Assembly (NCBI GenBank): GCA_025354075.1
Contig: JANXNO010000297.1
Location: forward strand, 1-6,301
Length of the DNA: 6,301 bases
Source: Burkholderiales bacterium
Lineage (GTDB): Bacteria; Pseudomonadota; Gammaproteobacteria; Burkholderiales; Casimicrobiaceae
Direction: 5' to 3'
Made by a program: the position numbers and the translations under genes. Of the stretch, positions 1 through 4,955 are shown one piece after another. The number at the start of each line of letters is the position of its first letter. Position 1 is the stretch's first letter. Below the pieces are notes generated by a model, which was not told where the DNA came from, made no database searches, and worked only from the letters and a program-made list of their open reading frames with translations.

Positions 1-221
1 ATGTGCGCAAACATGCGCATCTGCCGGGTGTTCACGAGGCCGTACGGAATCGCAACCCGCAGCATCGGCGCGTGCTTTTGCACGTAAAGGCCGTTTTGCA
101 GGCGCAGCGGCTTGAACGCTTCGCCGTCGAGTTCGCCCGACAAGAAGCGTTCCGTCTGGTCGCGAAACTGCGCAACGCGTTGGTCAACAATGGACTGGTC
201 AAATGCGGTGTACTGATACAT
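1..221 (-). CDS. Nitrite/sulfite reductase haemoprotein (CysI-like), N-terminal fragment
   Basis: The reading frame is open from an ATG at 221 to the left edge: 73 codons plus two bases. The protein begins MYQYTAFDQSIVDQRVAQF and contains LRLQNGLYVQKHAPMLRVAI (residues 39-58), then PYGLVNTRQMRMFAH. This is the typical opening of the bacterial nitrite/sulfite reductase beta component, with its first ferredoxin-like half-domain. Family members carry a sirohaem and a 4Fe-4S cluster and reduce sulfite to sulfide (assimilation) or nitrite to ammonia in the cytoplasm. The cluster-binding cysteines lie further downstream and are outside the window, so the substrate cannot be decided here. The start is chosen because homologues begin with the same MYQY sequence; an in-frame GTG ten codons upstream is less likely. 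No good Shine-Dalgarno is visible. A hairpin at 231-255 lies just upstream of the start, and the gene is divergent from the DNA glycosylase gene. Confidence 0.88.
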   Translation of the reverse strand, partial: MYQYTAFDQSIVDQRVAQFRDQTERFLSGELDGEAFKPLRLQNGLYVQKHAPMLRVAIPYGLVNTRQMRMFAH

Positions 222-230
222 GCAAGTATT

Positions 231-255
231 GTCAGGGCGAGAAATCGCCACTGAC
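231..255. repeat. Imperfect inverted repeat in the divergent spacer
   Basis: The arms GTCAGGGCGA (231-240) and TCGCC-a-CTGAC (245-255) pair over 10 bp with one bulged A and a GAAA loop. It lies in the 65-bp spacer between the divergent reductase and glycosylase genes, ending 10 bases upstream of the reductase ATG. It could be a 5'-leader hairpin of the reductase mRNA or a protein-binding site. It is not followed by a T-run in either direction, so it is not an obvious terminator. Confidence 0.45.
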
Positions 256-286
256 CGACATCAAACGGAATAAGCAAATTACCTGA

Positions 287-799
287 ATGAGCAACGTTCA
301 CGTCCACAGTTTCGCGCCTATCGCTGATGCTCGCGCCACGCGCCTGGTGCTGGGCAGCATGCCGGGTGCGGCGTCGCTATTAGCGAACCAGTATTACGCG
401 CATCCGCACAACGCGTTCTGGCGCATCATGGCGACTTTGACAGGCGTTGCGCCGAACGCTGCGTACGAGGAGCGCGTGCGCGCATTACAAAACGCCAATC
501 TCGCCGTGTGGGACGTGCTGCAATCATGCGAACGACCGGGCAGCCTTGATGCGTCCATCCGCCGCGACAGCGAAGTGGCCAACGACTTCGCCACATTCTT
601 CGCGCGGCATCCGCTCATCACGCACGTTTTTTTCAACGGCGGTGCGGCGGAGGCAAGCTTCAAGCGGCATTGTGCGGCGCTGTTGCGCGAGCCTCGGCTG
701 AGTTTTCAGCGTTTGCCGTCGACCAGCCCGGCGCATGCGGCGTTGCGCTTTGAGCACAAACTCGCGGCGTGGCGCGCGGCTCTTCTGACGACGGCCTGA
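287..799 (+). CDS. DNA-deoxyinosine (hypoxanthine) glycosylase, UDG superfamily family 6-like
   Basis: A 170-residue protein recognised as a hypoxanthine-type member of the uracil-DNA glycosylase superfamily. These enzymes excise deaminated bases, chiefly hypoxanthine from deoxyinosine, to begin base-excision repair. Visible signatures are the first active-site motif VLGSMPGAASL (residues 21-31) continuing into QYYAHPHNAFW (35-45), NLAVWDVLQSCERPGSLDASI (71-91), HVFFNGG (113-119), and the C-terminal motif LPSTSPAHA (143-151). Asn42 in the NAFW segment is the likely catalytic-pocket residue by analogy with the family. There is no signal peptide or membrane segment, so it is cytoplasmic. Length is normal for the family. 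The ATG at 287 is preceded by only a weak GGAA at 267-270. It is divergent from the reductase fragment, and nothing links the two functionally. The first motif separates it from classical Ung and from family 4 enzymes with iron-sulfur clusters, as no such cysteines are present. Confidence 0.85.
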   Translation: MSNVHVHSFAPIADARATRLVLGSMPGAASLLANQYYAHPHNAFWRIMATLTGVAPNAAYEERVRALQNANLAVWDVLQSCERPGSLDASIRRDSEVANDFATFFARHPLITHVFFNGGAAEASFKRHCAALLREPRLSFQRLPSTSPAHAALRFEHKLAAWRAALLTTA

Positions 800-836
800 A
801 GGCTCAATGCCACAGCACAGTTTGGGCACCTAAAAA

Positions 837-881
837 ATCGCTTTTGCGCTGCGCCACGTCAAAACTGCGCAAACAAGCGAT
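837..881 (-). terminator. Interrupted inverted repeat, terminator-like on the minus strand
   Basis: The left arm ATCGCTTTTGCGC (837-849) pairs with GCGCAA (867-872) and AAGCGAT (875-881), giving 13 bp with a two-base bulge and a 17-base loop. On the minus strand the stem is followed directly by TTTTTT (complement of 832-837), as in an intrinsic terminator. On the plus strand it lies between the glycosylase stop and the RlpA-like gene and is followed by ATATTTAT, with no T-run. Both flanking genes are on the plus strand, so the orientation is unexpected. It may serve as an mRNA 3'-end structure for the glycosylase transcript or overlap the promoter of the next gene. Confidence 0.4.
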
Positions 882-901
882 ATATTTATGGGTTGTCTAA
901 T
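881..901 (+). promoter_or_regulatory. Possible -10 elements upstream of the RlpA-like gene
   Basis: Two hexamers each match the -10 consensus at five of six positions: TATATT at 881-886 and TCTAAT at 896-901. Both sit within 45 bases of the ATG at 924 in a locally AT-rich stretch. Neither has a convincing -35 hexamer at 16-18 bases, so this is only a suggestion that the secreted protein has its own promoter. Confidence 0.25.
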
Positions 902-923
902 CAAAATTTCCGGGGTTACTGTT

Positions 924-1451
924 ATGAAAACTATTTTTAGTGCGGTGCTGGTGTCTGCGTTCGCAGCGACTGCTTTTGCGCAAACGACTGCGCCGACTGC
1001 TGCGCCTGCTGCTGCCGCTCCCGCCGCCGTCGTTCCGGTCGCGCCCACCGCGCCTAAGGTCGAAGAGAAAAAGGCTCCCGCCGCAACGCCAGCAACTGCG
1101 CCAGCCGCAGGCGACGTCACCACCGGCAAAGCGGCCTGGTACGGCAAAAAATTTAACGGTCGCAAAACGGCGAGTGGTCAGCGTTTCAATGCGGGCCTGT
1201 TGACTGCCGCGAGCAACACGCTGCCTTTCGGCACACTGGTCAAAGTAACCAATCTGAAAAACAAAAAGAGCGTGACCGTTCGTATCAATGATCGCGGCCC
1301 CAAGCAGGCGGATCGCATCATCGACGTGACGCGTGCTGCGGCGGCGCGCTTGGGCATGCTGAAGAGCGGTATTGTTGACGTGGAACTAAAGGTCGTCGGC
1401 AATGCGAAGCGCGGCACCAAGATGATGACGAAAAAAGCCAAAAAGGCGTAA
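924..1451 (+). CDS. RlpA-like double-psi beta-barrel secreted protein
   Basis: A 175-residue protein with a Sec signal peptide (MKTIFSAVLVSAFAATAFA, cleaved before Gln20), then an Ala/Pro-rich low-complexity linker (about 21-66), then an RlpA-type double-psi beta-barrel (about 68-158), then a Lys-rich tail. The barrel shows AAWYGKKFNGRKTASGQRF, LTAASNTLPFGT and VRINDRGP, followed by RIIDVTRAAAARLGML. RlpA proteins are septal-ring lytic transglycosylases that cut peptidoglycan lacking stem peptides. Differences here: there is no lipobox cysteine, so it should be soluble in the periplasm; there is no SPOR domain; and of the three conserved active-site positions only the Asp (Asp123) remains, with Gln86 where Glu is common and Ser97 where His is common. 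Activity is therefore uncertain. The start at 924 is preferred over an in-frame ATG at 888, because it places the signal peptide at the N-terminus. The gene is followed by a terminator. Confidence 0.87.
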   Translation: MKTIFSAVLVSAFAATAFAQTTAPTAAPAAAAPAAVVPVAPTAPKVEEKKAPAATPATAPAAGDVTTGKAAWYGKKFNGRKTASGQRFNAGLLTAASNTLPFGTLVKVTNLKNKKSVTVRINDRGPKQADRIIDVTRAAAARLGMLKSGIVDVELKVVGNAKRGTKMMTKKAKKA

Positions 1452-1467
1452 GTTTTTGTCGCGCAGC

Positions 1468-1491
1468 AAAGGGCACCTTGGTGCCCTTTTT
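1468..1491 (+). terminator. Intrinsic terminator after the RlpA-like gene
   Basis: The arms AAAGGGCACC (1468-1477) and GGTGCCCTTT (1480-1489) are perfectly complementary. With a realistic four-base loop the stem is nine pairs, and the second arm runs into TTTTT (1487-1491). It lies 17 bases after the stop of the secreted-protein gene, in the convergent gap with the radical SAM gene. The opposite strand has only three T after the stem, so it would be a weaker terminator for the minus-strand gene. Confidence 0.85.
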
Positions 1492-1507
1492 CATCGAATG
1501 CGACGAC

Positions 1508-2593
1508 TCAAAACAGCGATTGCTGCGCTGACGCTTTGACGGGCGGCAGGAACTGCGTCAGGTCTAGCTCTGGCAGGTTGGTGGCACTCAATCCGAGGCG
1601 CGCGCAGGTCTTACGGAAGCGCTGCCGGATCAACTCAGCAAAGATGCCGGTGCCGCGCATGCGCTCGCCAAAATCGCTGATGTTTTCGCGCCCGCCTTTC
1701 ATGTCGCGGATGCGGTTCATGACGTGTTCGGCGCGGTCGGGGAAGTGCGTCGCGAGCCAGTCTTTGAACAGGTCTTTGACCTCATACGGCAAGCGCACCA
1801 CGGTGTAGCTCCCGCACACCGCACCGGCCTCGCGAGAAGCCTCCAAAACCCGCTCGATAAATTCGTCGTTGATAAACGGGATGATCGGCGCGACCAACAC
1901 GGTGGTCGGGATGCCCGCATCGGAGAGTTCACGCACGGCTCGCAGGCGATTGGCGGGCGTGGAGGCGCGCGGCTCGAGAATTCGCGTCAGGTCGTTGTCG
2001 AGCTGTGAGATCGAGATGAATACATTGACCAGTTTGCGCTCGGCCATTGCTGCCAGCAGGTCGATGTCGCGACAGATCAACGCGTTTTTGGTAACGATCG
2101 TCAGCGGGTGATTGCAAGCGTTCAACACTTCGATCAAGTCGCGTGTGATGCGCTCGGTTTTTTCTATCGGCTGATACGGATCGGTATTCGCGCCCAAGTT
2201 GATGGCCGACGGTTTGTAGCCGCGCTTACCGAGCTCGTTGCGCAGTAATTCCGCCGCGTTGCGTTTGGCAAAAATCTGCGTCTCGAAATCCAGTCCCGGC
2301 GACAGATTCAGATACGAATGTGTTGGACGCGCATAGCAGTAAATGCAGCCGTGCTCGCAGCCGCGATACGGGTTGATCGACTGATCGAAGCGAATGTCGG
2401 GCGACTCATTGTGCGAGATGATGCTGCGCGCGGTTTCAATGTGGATGACCGTTTTCGGTCTCTTCGCTGCGCGCTCAACCGCCTCATCCTCGCCCCAGCC
2501 ATCATCAAACCATTCGGCATCGCGTGACTCAAAGCGACCCGCCACATTTAGGGTGGCACCCCGACCCTTGGCGATAGTTTTTGGCGCGCTCAT
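1508..2593 (-). CDS. PA0069-family (SplB-like) radical SAM protein
   Basis: A 361-residue cytoplasmic protein of the radical SAM superfamily. Its cluster motif is CEHGCIYC (Cys79, Cys83, Cys86), the CxxxCxxC that binds the 4Fe-4S cluster used to cleave S-adenosylmethionine. Around it are INPYRGCEHGCIYCYARPTH, then NLGANTDPYQPIEK, LTIVTKNALICRDIDLL and VLVAPIIPFIND. This arrangement is typical of the PA0069/Rv2578c-type branch of COG1533, which is related to spore photoproduct lyase SplB. The substrate of this branch is not known to me, so I assign no reaction. The N-terminal 60 residues before the core are charged (WFDDGWGEDEAVERAAKR). The ATG at 2593 is preferred because MSAPKTIAKGRGATLNVAGR matches the usual family opening; a TTG at 2653 would add 20 residues unlike it. 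No Shine-Dalgarno is visible upstream. The gene converges with the secreted-protein gene and diverges from creB. Confidence 0.86.
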   Translation of the reverse strand: MSAPKTIAKGRGATLNVAGRFESRDAEWFDDGWGEDEAVERAAKRPKTVIHIETARSIISHNESPDIRFDQSINPYRGCEHGCIYCYARPTHSYLNLSPGLDFETQIFAKRNAAELLRNELGKRGYKPSAINLGANTDPYQPIEKTERITRDLIEVLNACNHPLTIVTKNALICRDIDLLAAMAERKLVNVFISISQLDNDLTRILEPRASTPANRLRAVRELSDAGIPTTVLVAPIIPFINDEFIERVLEASREAGAVCGSYTVVRLPYEVKDLFKDWLATHFPDRAEHVMNRIRDMKGGRENISDFGERMRGTGIFAELIRQRFRKTCARLGLSATNLPELDLTQFLPPVKASAQQSLF

Positions 2594-2602
2594 ATAACTG
2601 TA

Positions 2603-2631
2603 ATTATGCACAGTAATGGTTATCTTTGGAA
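2603..2631 (-). promoter_or_regulatory. Possible promoter of the radical SAM gene
   Basis: On the minus strand a CATAAT hexamer (2608-2603, five of six to consensus) has TTCCAA (2631-2626, three of six) 17 bases upstream. The stretch 2590-2625 is markedly more AT-rich than its surroundings. If used, transcription would begin about two to four bases before the ATG at 2593, giving an almost leaderless mRNA, which would fit the absence of a Shine-Dalgarno. The -35 match is weak. Confidence 0.25.
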
Positions 2632-2703
2632 GCACGGATTTGCCAGAAATCAATGTGCGCTAAGCTCGCGTCGAGATTCACGTCACACGAGCCTGGGGAG
2701 CCC

Positions 2704-3396
2704 ATGTCCACTGATACGCCGTCGCTCGACATCCTGCTGGTGGAGGACGAACCAGCGATTGCCGACACGTTGATCTATTCGCTGAGGGCAGCGGGGCTTG
2801 TCGTGCATCACGTTTCTACGCTCGCACAGGCGCGGACGCATCTGATCAACGTAATACCCTCGCTGGTGGTGCTTGATCTCGGTTTGCCGGATGGTTCGGG
2901 GCTTGATCTGTGTCGCGAAATTCGTCGAGCGAGCGAGGTGCCGATTTTGATGCTGACGGCGAAGAGCGATGAGGTAGATCGCATCGTGGGGTTGGAACTC
3001 GGCGCGGATGACTACGTGACCAAACCGTTTAGTCCACGTGAGGTGGGCTTGCGCATCAAGACAATCTTGCGACGTGCGCAAACGAGTGCCGTTACCGTCG
3101 TGTCGGCGAAGGCGTTTGTGATCGATGGCGACCGGGCGAGTTTCGCAGGAACGTGGCTTGATCTCACGCGTCGTGAGCTGCACTTGTTGCAACGATTGTT
3201 GAGTACGCCGGGCCGAATTTATTCGCGCGACGCGTTACTTGATCTGGTGTGGGGACAGGACGCGGAGAGCATGGAGCGCACCGTGGATACGCACATCAAG
3301 ACGTTGCGCGCCAAGCTGCGCAGTGTTGACCCGACGCATGACGTGATCGTGACCCATCGCGGCCTCGGCTACTCATTGCAACTGCCGGAGCGTTAG
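2704..3396 (+). CDS. creB: Two-component response regulator CreB
   Basis: A 230-residue OmpR/PhoB-type regulator. The receiver domain (about 8-122) has the acidic pair Glu14-Asp15 in LLVEDEPAIADTL, phospho-acceptor Asp58 in VVLDLGLPDGSG, Thr85 in LMLTAKSDEVDR and Lys107 in DDYVTKPFSPREV. The C-terminal winged-helix domain contains LTRRELHLLQRLLSTPGRIYSR and ends RTVDTHIKTLRAKLR...THRGLGYSLQ, closely resembling E. coli CreB as I remember it. Phosphorylated CreB binds TTCAC-N6-TTCAC and activates genes such as creD. The ATG at 2704 is chosen because the receiver domain begins a few residues later and GGGGAG lies at 2695-2700; in-frame upstream codons from 2626 give unrelated sequence. The 110-bp spacer to the divergent radical SAM gene holds a lone TTCAC (2677-2681) but no paired tag, so autoregulation of creBC is not evident. 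No creA lies upstream. Confidence 0.93.
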   Translation: MSTDTPSLDILLVEDEPAIADTLIYSLRAAGLVVHHVSTLAQARTHLINVIPSLVVLDLGLPDGSGLDLCREIRRASEVPILMLTAKSDEVDRIVGLELGADDYVTKPFSPREVGLRIKTILRRAQTSAVTVVSAKAFVIDGDRASFAGTWLDLTRRELHLLQRLLSTPGRIYSRDALLDLVWGQDAESMERTVDTHIKTLRAKLRSVDPTHDVIVTHRGLGYSLQLPER

Positions 3397-3397
3397 C

Positions 3398-4822
3398 GTG
3401 TATCTTGGCATCCGCGTGTTTTTTGCAGTGATCACCATACTGGGCGTAGCGTGGTTTTTTGTGTTCAACGCGTTCGTGCACGAGATCAAACCCATCGCAC
3501 GCGAAGTGATGGAAGAGGTGATGGTTGACGCCGCCCACCTTCTGGCGGAATTGGCCACCGATGATCTGGTCGCGGGCCGCATTGCCGATGGCGCGTTCGC
3601 AGCGCACGTGAAAAATTATCGCGCCCGCCAGGTCGATGCCAACATCTGGGGGGTGGGTAAGGACACGCTGGATTTTCATGTGCTGGTGACCGATGCGCGC
3701 GGGGTGGTGCAGTTTGATTCGGCAGGTAAGGCGCAGGGGCAGGATTTCAGCGCGTGGCGCGACATCAAACTCACCCTGGCGGGCGAGTACGGCGCGCGCG
3801 CCACACGCGAAGTGCAGGATGCTTCGGGCACGGCGGTGTATTACGTGGCCGCGCCGATTCGTCACAACGGTGCGCTCGTGGGCGTGCTCAGCGTATCGAA
3901 GGATGCAGGGACGGTACTGCCGTTCATTGAACGCGCGGAACAGACGATCACACGCAGTGGCTTGTGGATGCTGTTCTGGACGTTACTGATCGGTGTGTTG
4001 GTCACGCTGTGGACGGTGTATGAAGTGCGGCGACTCGCGCGCTATGCGGCGGACGTGGAGGCGGGTAAGCGCGTGCCGCTGCCGCATGTGCGTGGCGAGC
4101 TGGGCAAGCTCGCGCAGGCGATGGCGTCGATGCGTGATCGGCTGGAAGGGCAGGCCTATGTGGAGCGCTATGTCACCGCGTTGACGCACGAACTGAAATC
4201 ACCGCTGGCTGCGATTCGCGCGTCGGGCGAACTTTTGAACGAACCGCTGCCGGATGCGGATCGCACGCGTTTTGCTGGCCACGTCGTCGCACAAAGCGAG
4301 CGCATGCAGCACACGGTGGAGCAACTTCTGGAACTCACGCGCCTGGAGCAGACGCAGGCGCTGGCAAGTCGCGTGTCGCAGGCGGTGATGCCGCTGGTCA
4401 TATCGGTGGTTGCGTTGGCGATGGCGCGTGCGGATGCGGCGAAGGTGCGGCTCACGTTGACTCCGGGAGATGACGCGTTGCTGGCGGTGATTGATCGCGA
4501 ATTGATCGATCTGGCGCTGTCGAATTTGATTGATAACGCGATTGCGTTTTCTTCCATTGGTGGTGCCGTGGAGGTGAATGTTGTGGCCGAAGCGGATTTC
4601 GTTGTAATGAACGTGCAGGACGAAGGGCCAGGCGTGCTGGATGCCGTGCTCGGCAAGCTGGGGCAGCGCTTCGTGTCCACACCGCGACCCAATGGCGAGC
4701 CCAAAAGCAGTGGTCTGGGCCTGGCCATCGTCGCACAAATCGTAACGTTGCACGAAGGTACGTTCACGCTTGCAAACAATGCGCGTGGCGCGTTGGCGGT
4801 TGTGCGGTTGCGGCGCAGCTGA
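3398..4822 (+). CDS. creC: Two-component sensor histidine kinase CreC
   Basis: A 474-residue inner-membrane kinase, the same length as I recall for E. coli CreC. Order: membrane segment about 6-26, periplasmic sensor region about 27-187 (FDSAGKAQGQDFSAWRDIKL, TAVYYVAAPI), membrane segment 189-209, a HAMP-like linker with YAADVEAGKRVPLP, the dimerisation/phosphoacceptor helix with His264 in ALTHELKSPLAAIRASGELL, and an ATPase domain. The ATPase N-box is SNLIDNAIAFS (Asn376, Asn380), G1 is DEGPG (408-412) and G2 is SSGLGLAIV (437-445), so all catalytic motifs are present. It should phosphorylate CreB. The signal is not shown by the sequence; in E. coli it is linked to carbon-source growth conditions and in Pseudomonas-type bacteria to penicillin-binding-protein inhibition. 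The GTG start lies one base after the creB stop, with GGAG at 3387-3390 inside creB, indicating translational coupling. Confidence 0.93.
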   Translation: MYLGIRVFFAVITILGVAWFFVFNAFVHEIKPIAREVMEEVMVDAAHLLAELATDDLVAGRIADGAFAAHVKNYRARQVDANIWGVGKDTLDFHVLVTDARGVVQFDSAGKAQGQDFSAWRDIKLTLAGEYGARATREVQDASGTAVYYVAAPIRHNGALVGVLSVSKDAGTVLPFIERAEQTITRSGLWMLFWTLLIGVLVTLWTVYEVRRLARYAADVEAGKRVPLPHVRGELGKLAQAMASMRDRLEGQAYVERYVTALTHELKSPLAAIRASGELLNEPLPDADRTRFAGHVVAQSERMQHTVEQLLELTRLEQTQALASRVSQAVMPLVISVVALAMARADAAKVRLTLTPGDDALLAVIDRELIDLALSNLIDNAIAFSSIGGAVEVNVVAEADFVVMNVQDEGPGVLDAVLGKLGQRFVSTPRPNGEPKSSGLGLAIVAQIVTLHEGTFTLANNARGALAVVRLRRS

Positions 4823-4835
4823 CGGTGGCGGCTCC

Positions 4836-4863
4836 TGTCATTCCCGTGACGACGGGAATGACA
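4836..4863. repeat. dRS3-like inverted repeat between creC and creD
   Basis: Perfect arms TGTCATTCCCGT (4836-4847) and ACGGGAATGACA (4852-4863) with a four-base loop GACG. The core at 4840-4859 fits ATTCCC-N8-GGGAAT, the pattern known as dRS3 in Neisseria, and similar REP-type repeats starting GTCATTCCC occur in many proteobacteria. It begins 14 bases after the creC stop. No T-run follows, so it is not a standard intrinsic terminator, although the stem would be stable in RNA and could limit read-through or protect the creBC mRNA 3' end. Whether it is repeated in this genome cannot be seen, as there is only one copy in the window. Confidence 0.75.
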
Positions 4864-4874
4864 TAAGACACAAC

Positions 4875-4910
4875 TTCATCCTCACTTCACACACTTCACC
4901 GGCATTTCAC
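4875..4910 (+). promoter_or_regulatory. Tandem CreB-binding tags (cre/blr tag) upstream of creD
   Basis: TTCACCGGCATTTCAC at 4895-4910 matches the CreB recognition sequence TTCAC-N6-TTCAC exactly. Immediately upstream, TTCATCCTCACTTCAC at 4875-4890 is the same arrangement with one mismatch in the first half-site, and ACAC (4891-4894) separates the two. The tags end 45 bases before the creD ATG. No good sigma-70 -35 follows, which is usual for promoters driven by OmpR-family activators; TCAAAT (4934-4939) and ACTCAT (4924-4929) are weak -10 candidates. This is strong evidence that creD is a direct CreB target here. CreB binding itself is inferred from the known consensus. Confidence 0.85.
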
Positions 4911-4955
4911 TGAGCGCACAGAAACTCATTCCGTCAAATTGATTGGGAGTGCGTG

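Noticed and set aside
3..254. Plus-strand open frame of 83 codons at the left edge
   Set aside because: It is antisense to the recognisable nitrite/sulfite reductase N-terminus on the minus strand, and its own sequence resembles no protein family.
32..307. Minus-strand open frame of 91 codons overlapping the reductase start
   Set aside because: It is in a different frame from the MYQY reductase frame, has no family features, and overlaps the start of the glycosylase gene.
888..923. Upstream in-frame ATG for the RlpA-like gene
   Set aside because: It would add 12 residues before a clean signal peptide that begins with MK at 924.
984..1120. GC-rich repetitive stretch considered as a tandem DNA repeat
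   Set aside because: It is irregular at DNA level and is explained by the Ala/Pro-rich linker of the secreted protein.
2677..2681. TTCAC half-site upstream of creB
   Set aside because: No second TTCAC lies 11 bases to either side, so it does not form a cre tag.
2626..2703. Extended N-terminus for CreB
   Set aside because: The added 26 residues do not resemble a receiver domain, and the ATG at 2704 has GGGGAG upstream and matches the usual CreB length.
4168..4779. Long minus-strand open frames within creC (also those at 4199-4753 and 4452-4736)
   Set aside because: They are mirror frames of high-GC coding sequence; creC has every kinase motif on the plus strand, and the opposite frames show only Ser/Arg-rich sequence of no recognisable family.
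4836..4863. The creC-creD inverted repeat read as an intrinsic terminator
   Set aside because: No T-run follows the stem on either strand, so I list it as a repeat and leave a role in RNA ends open.
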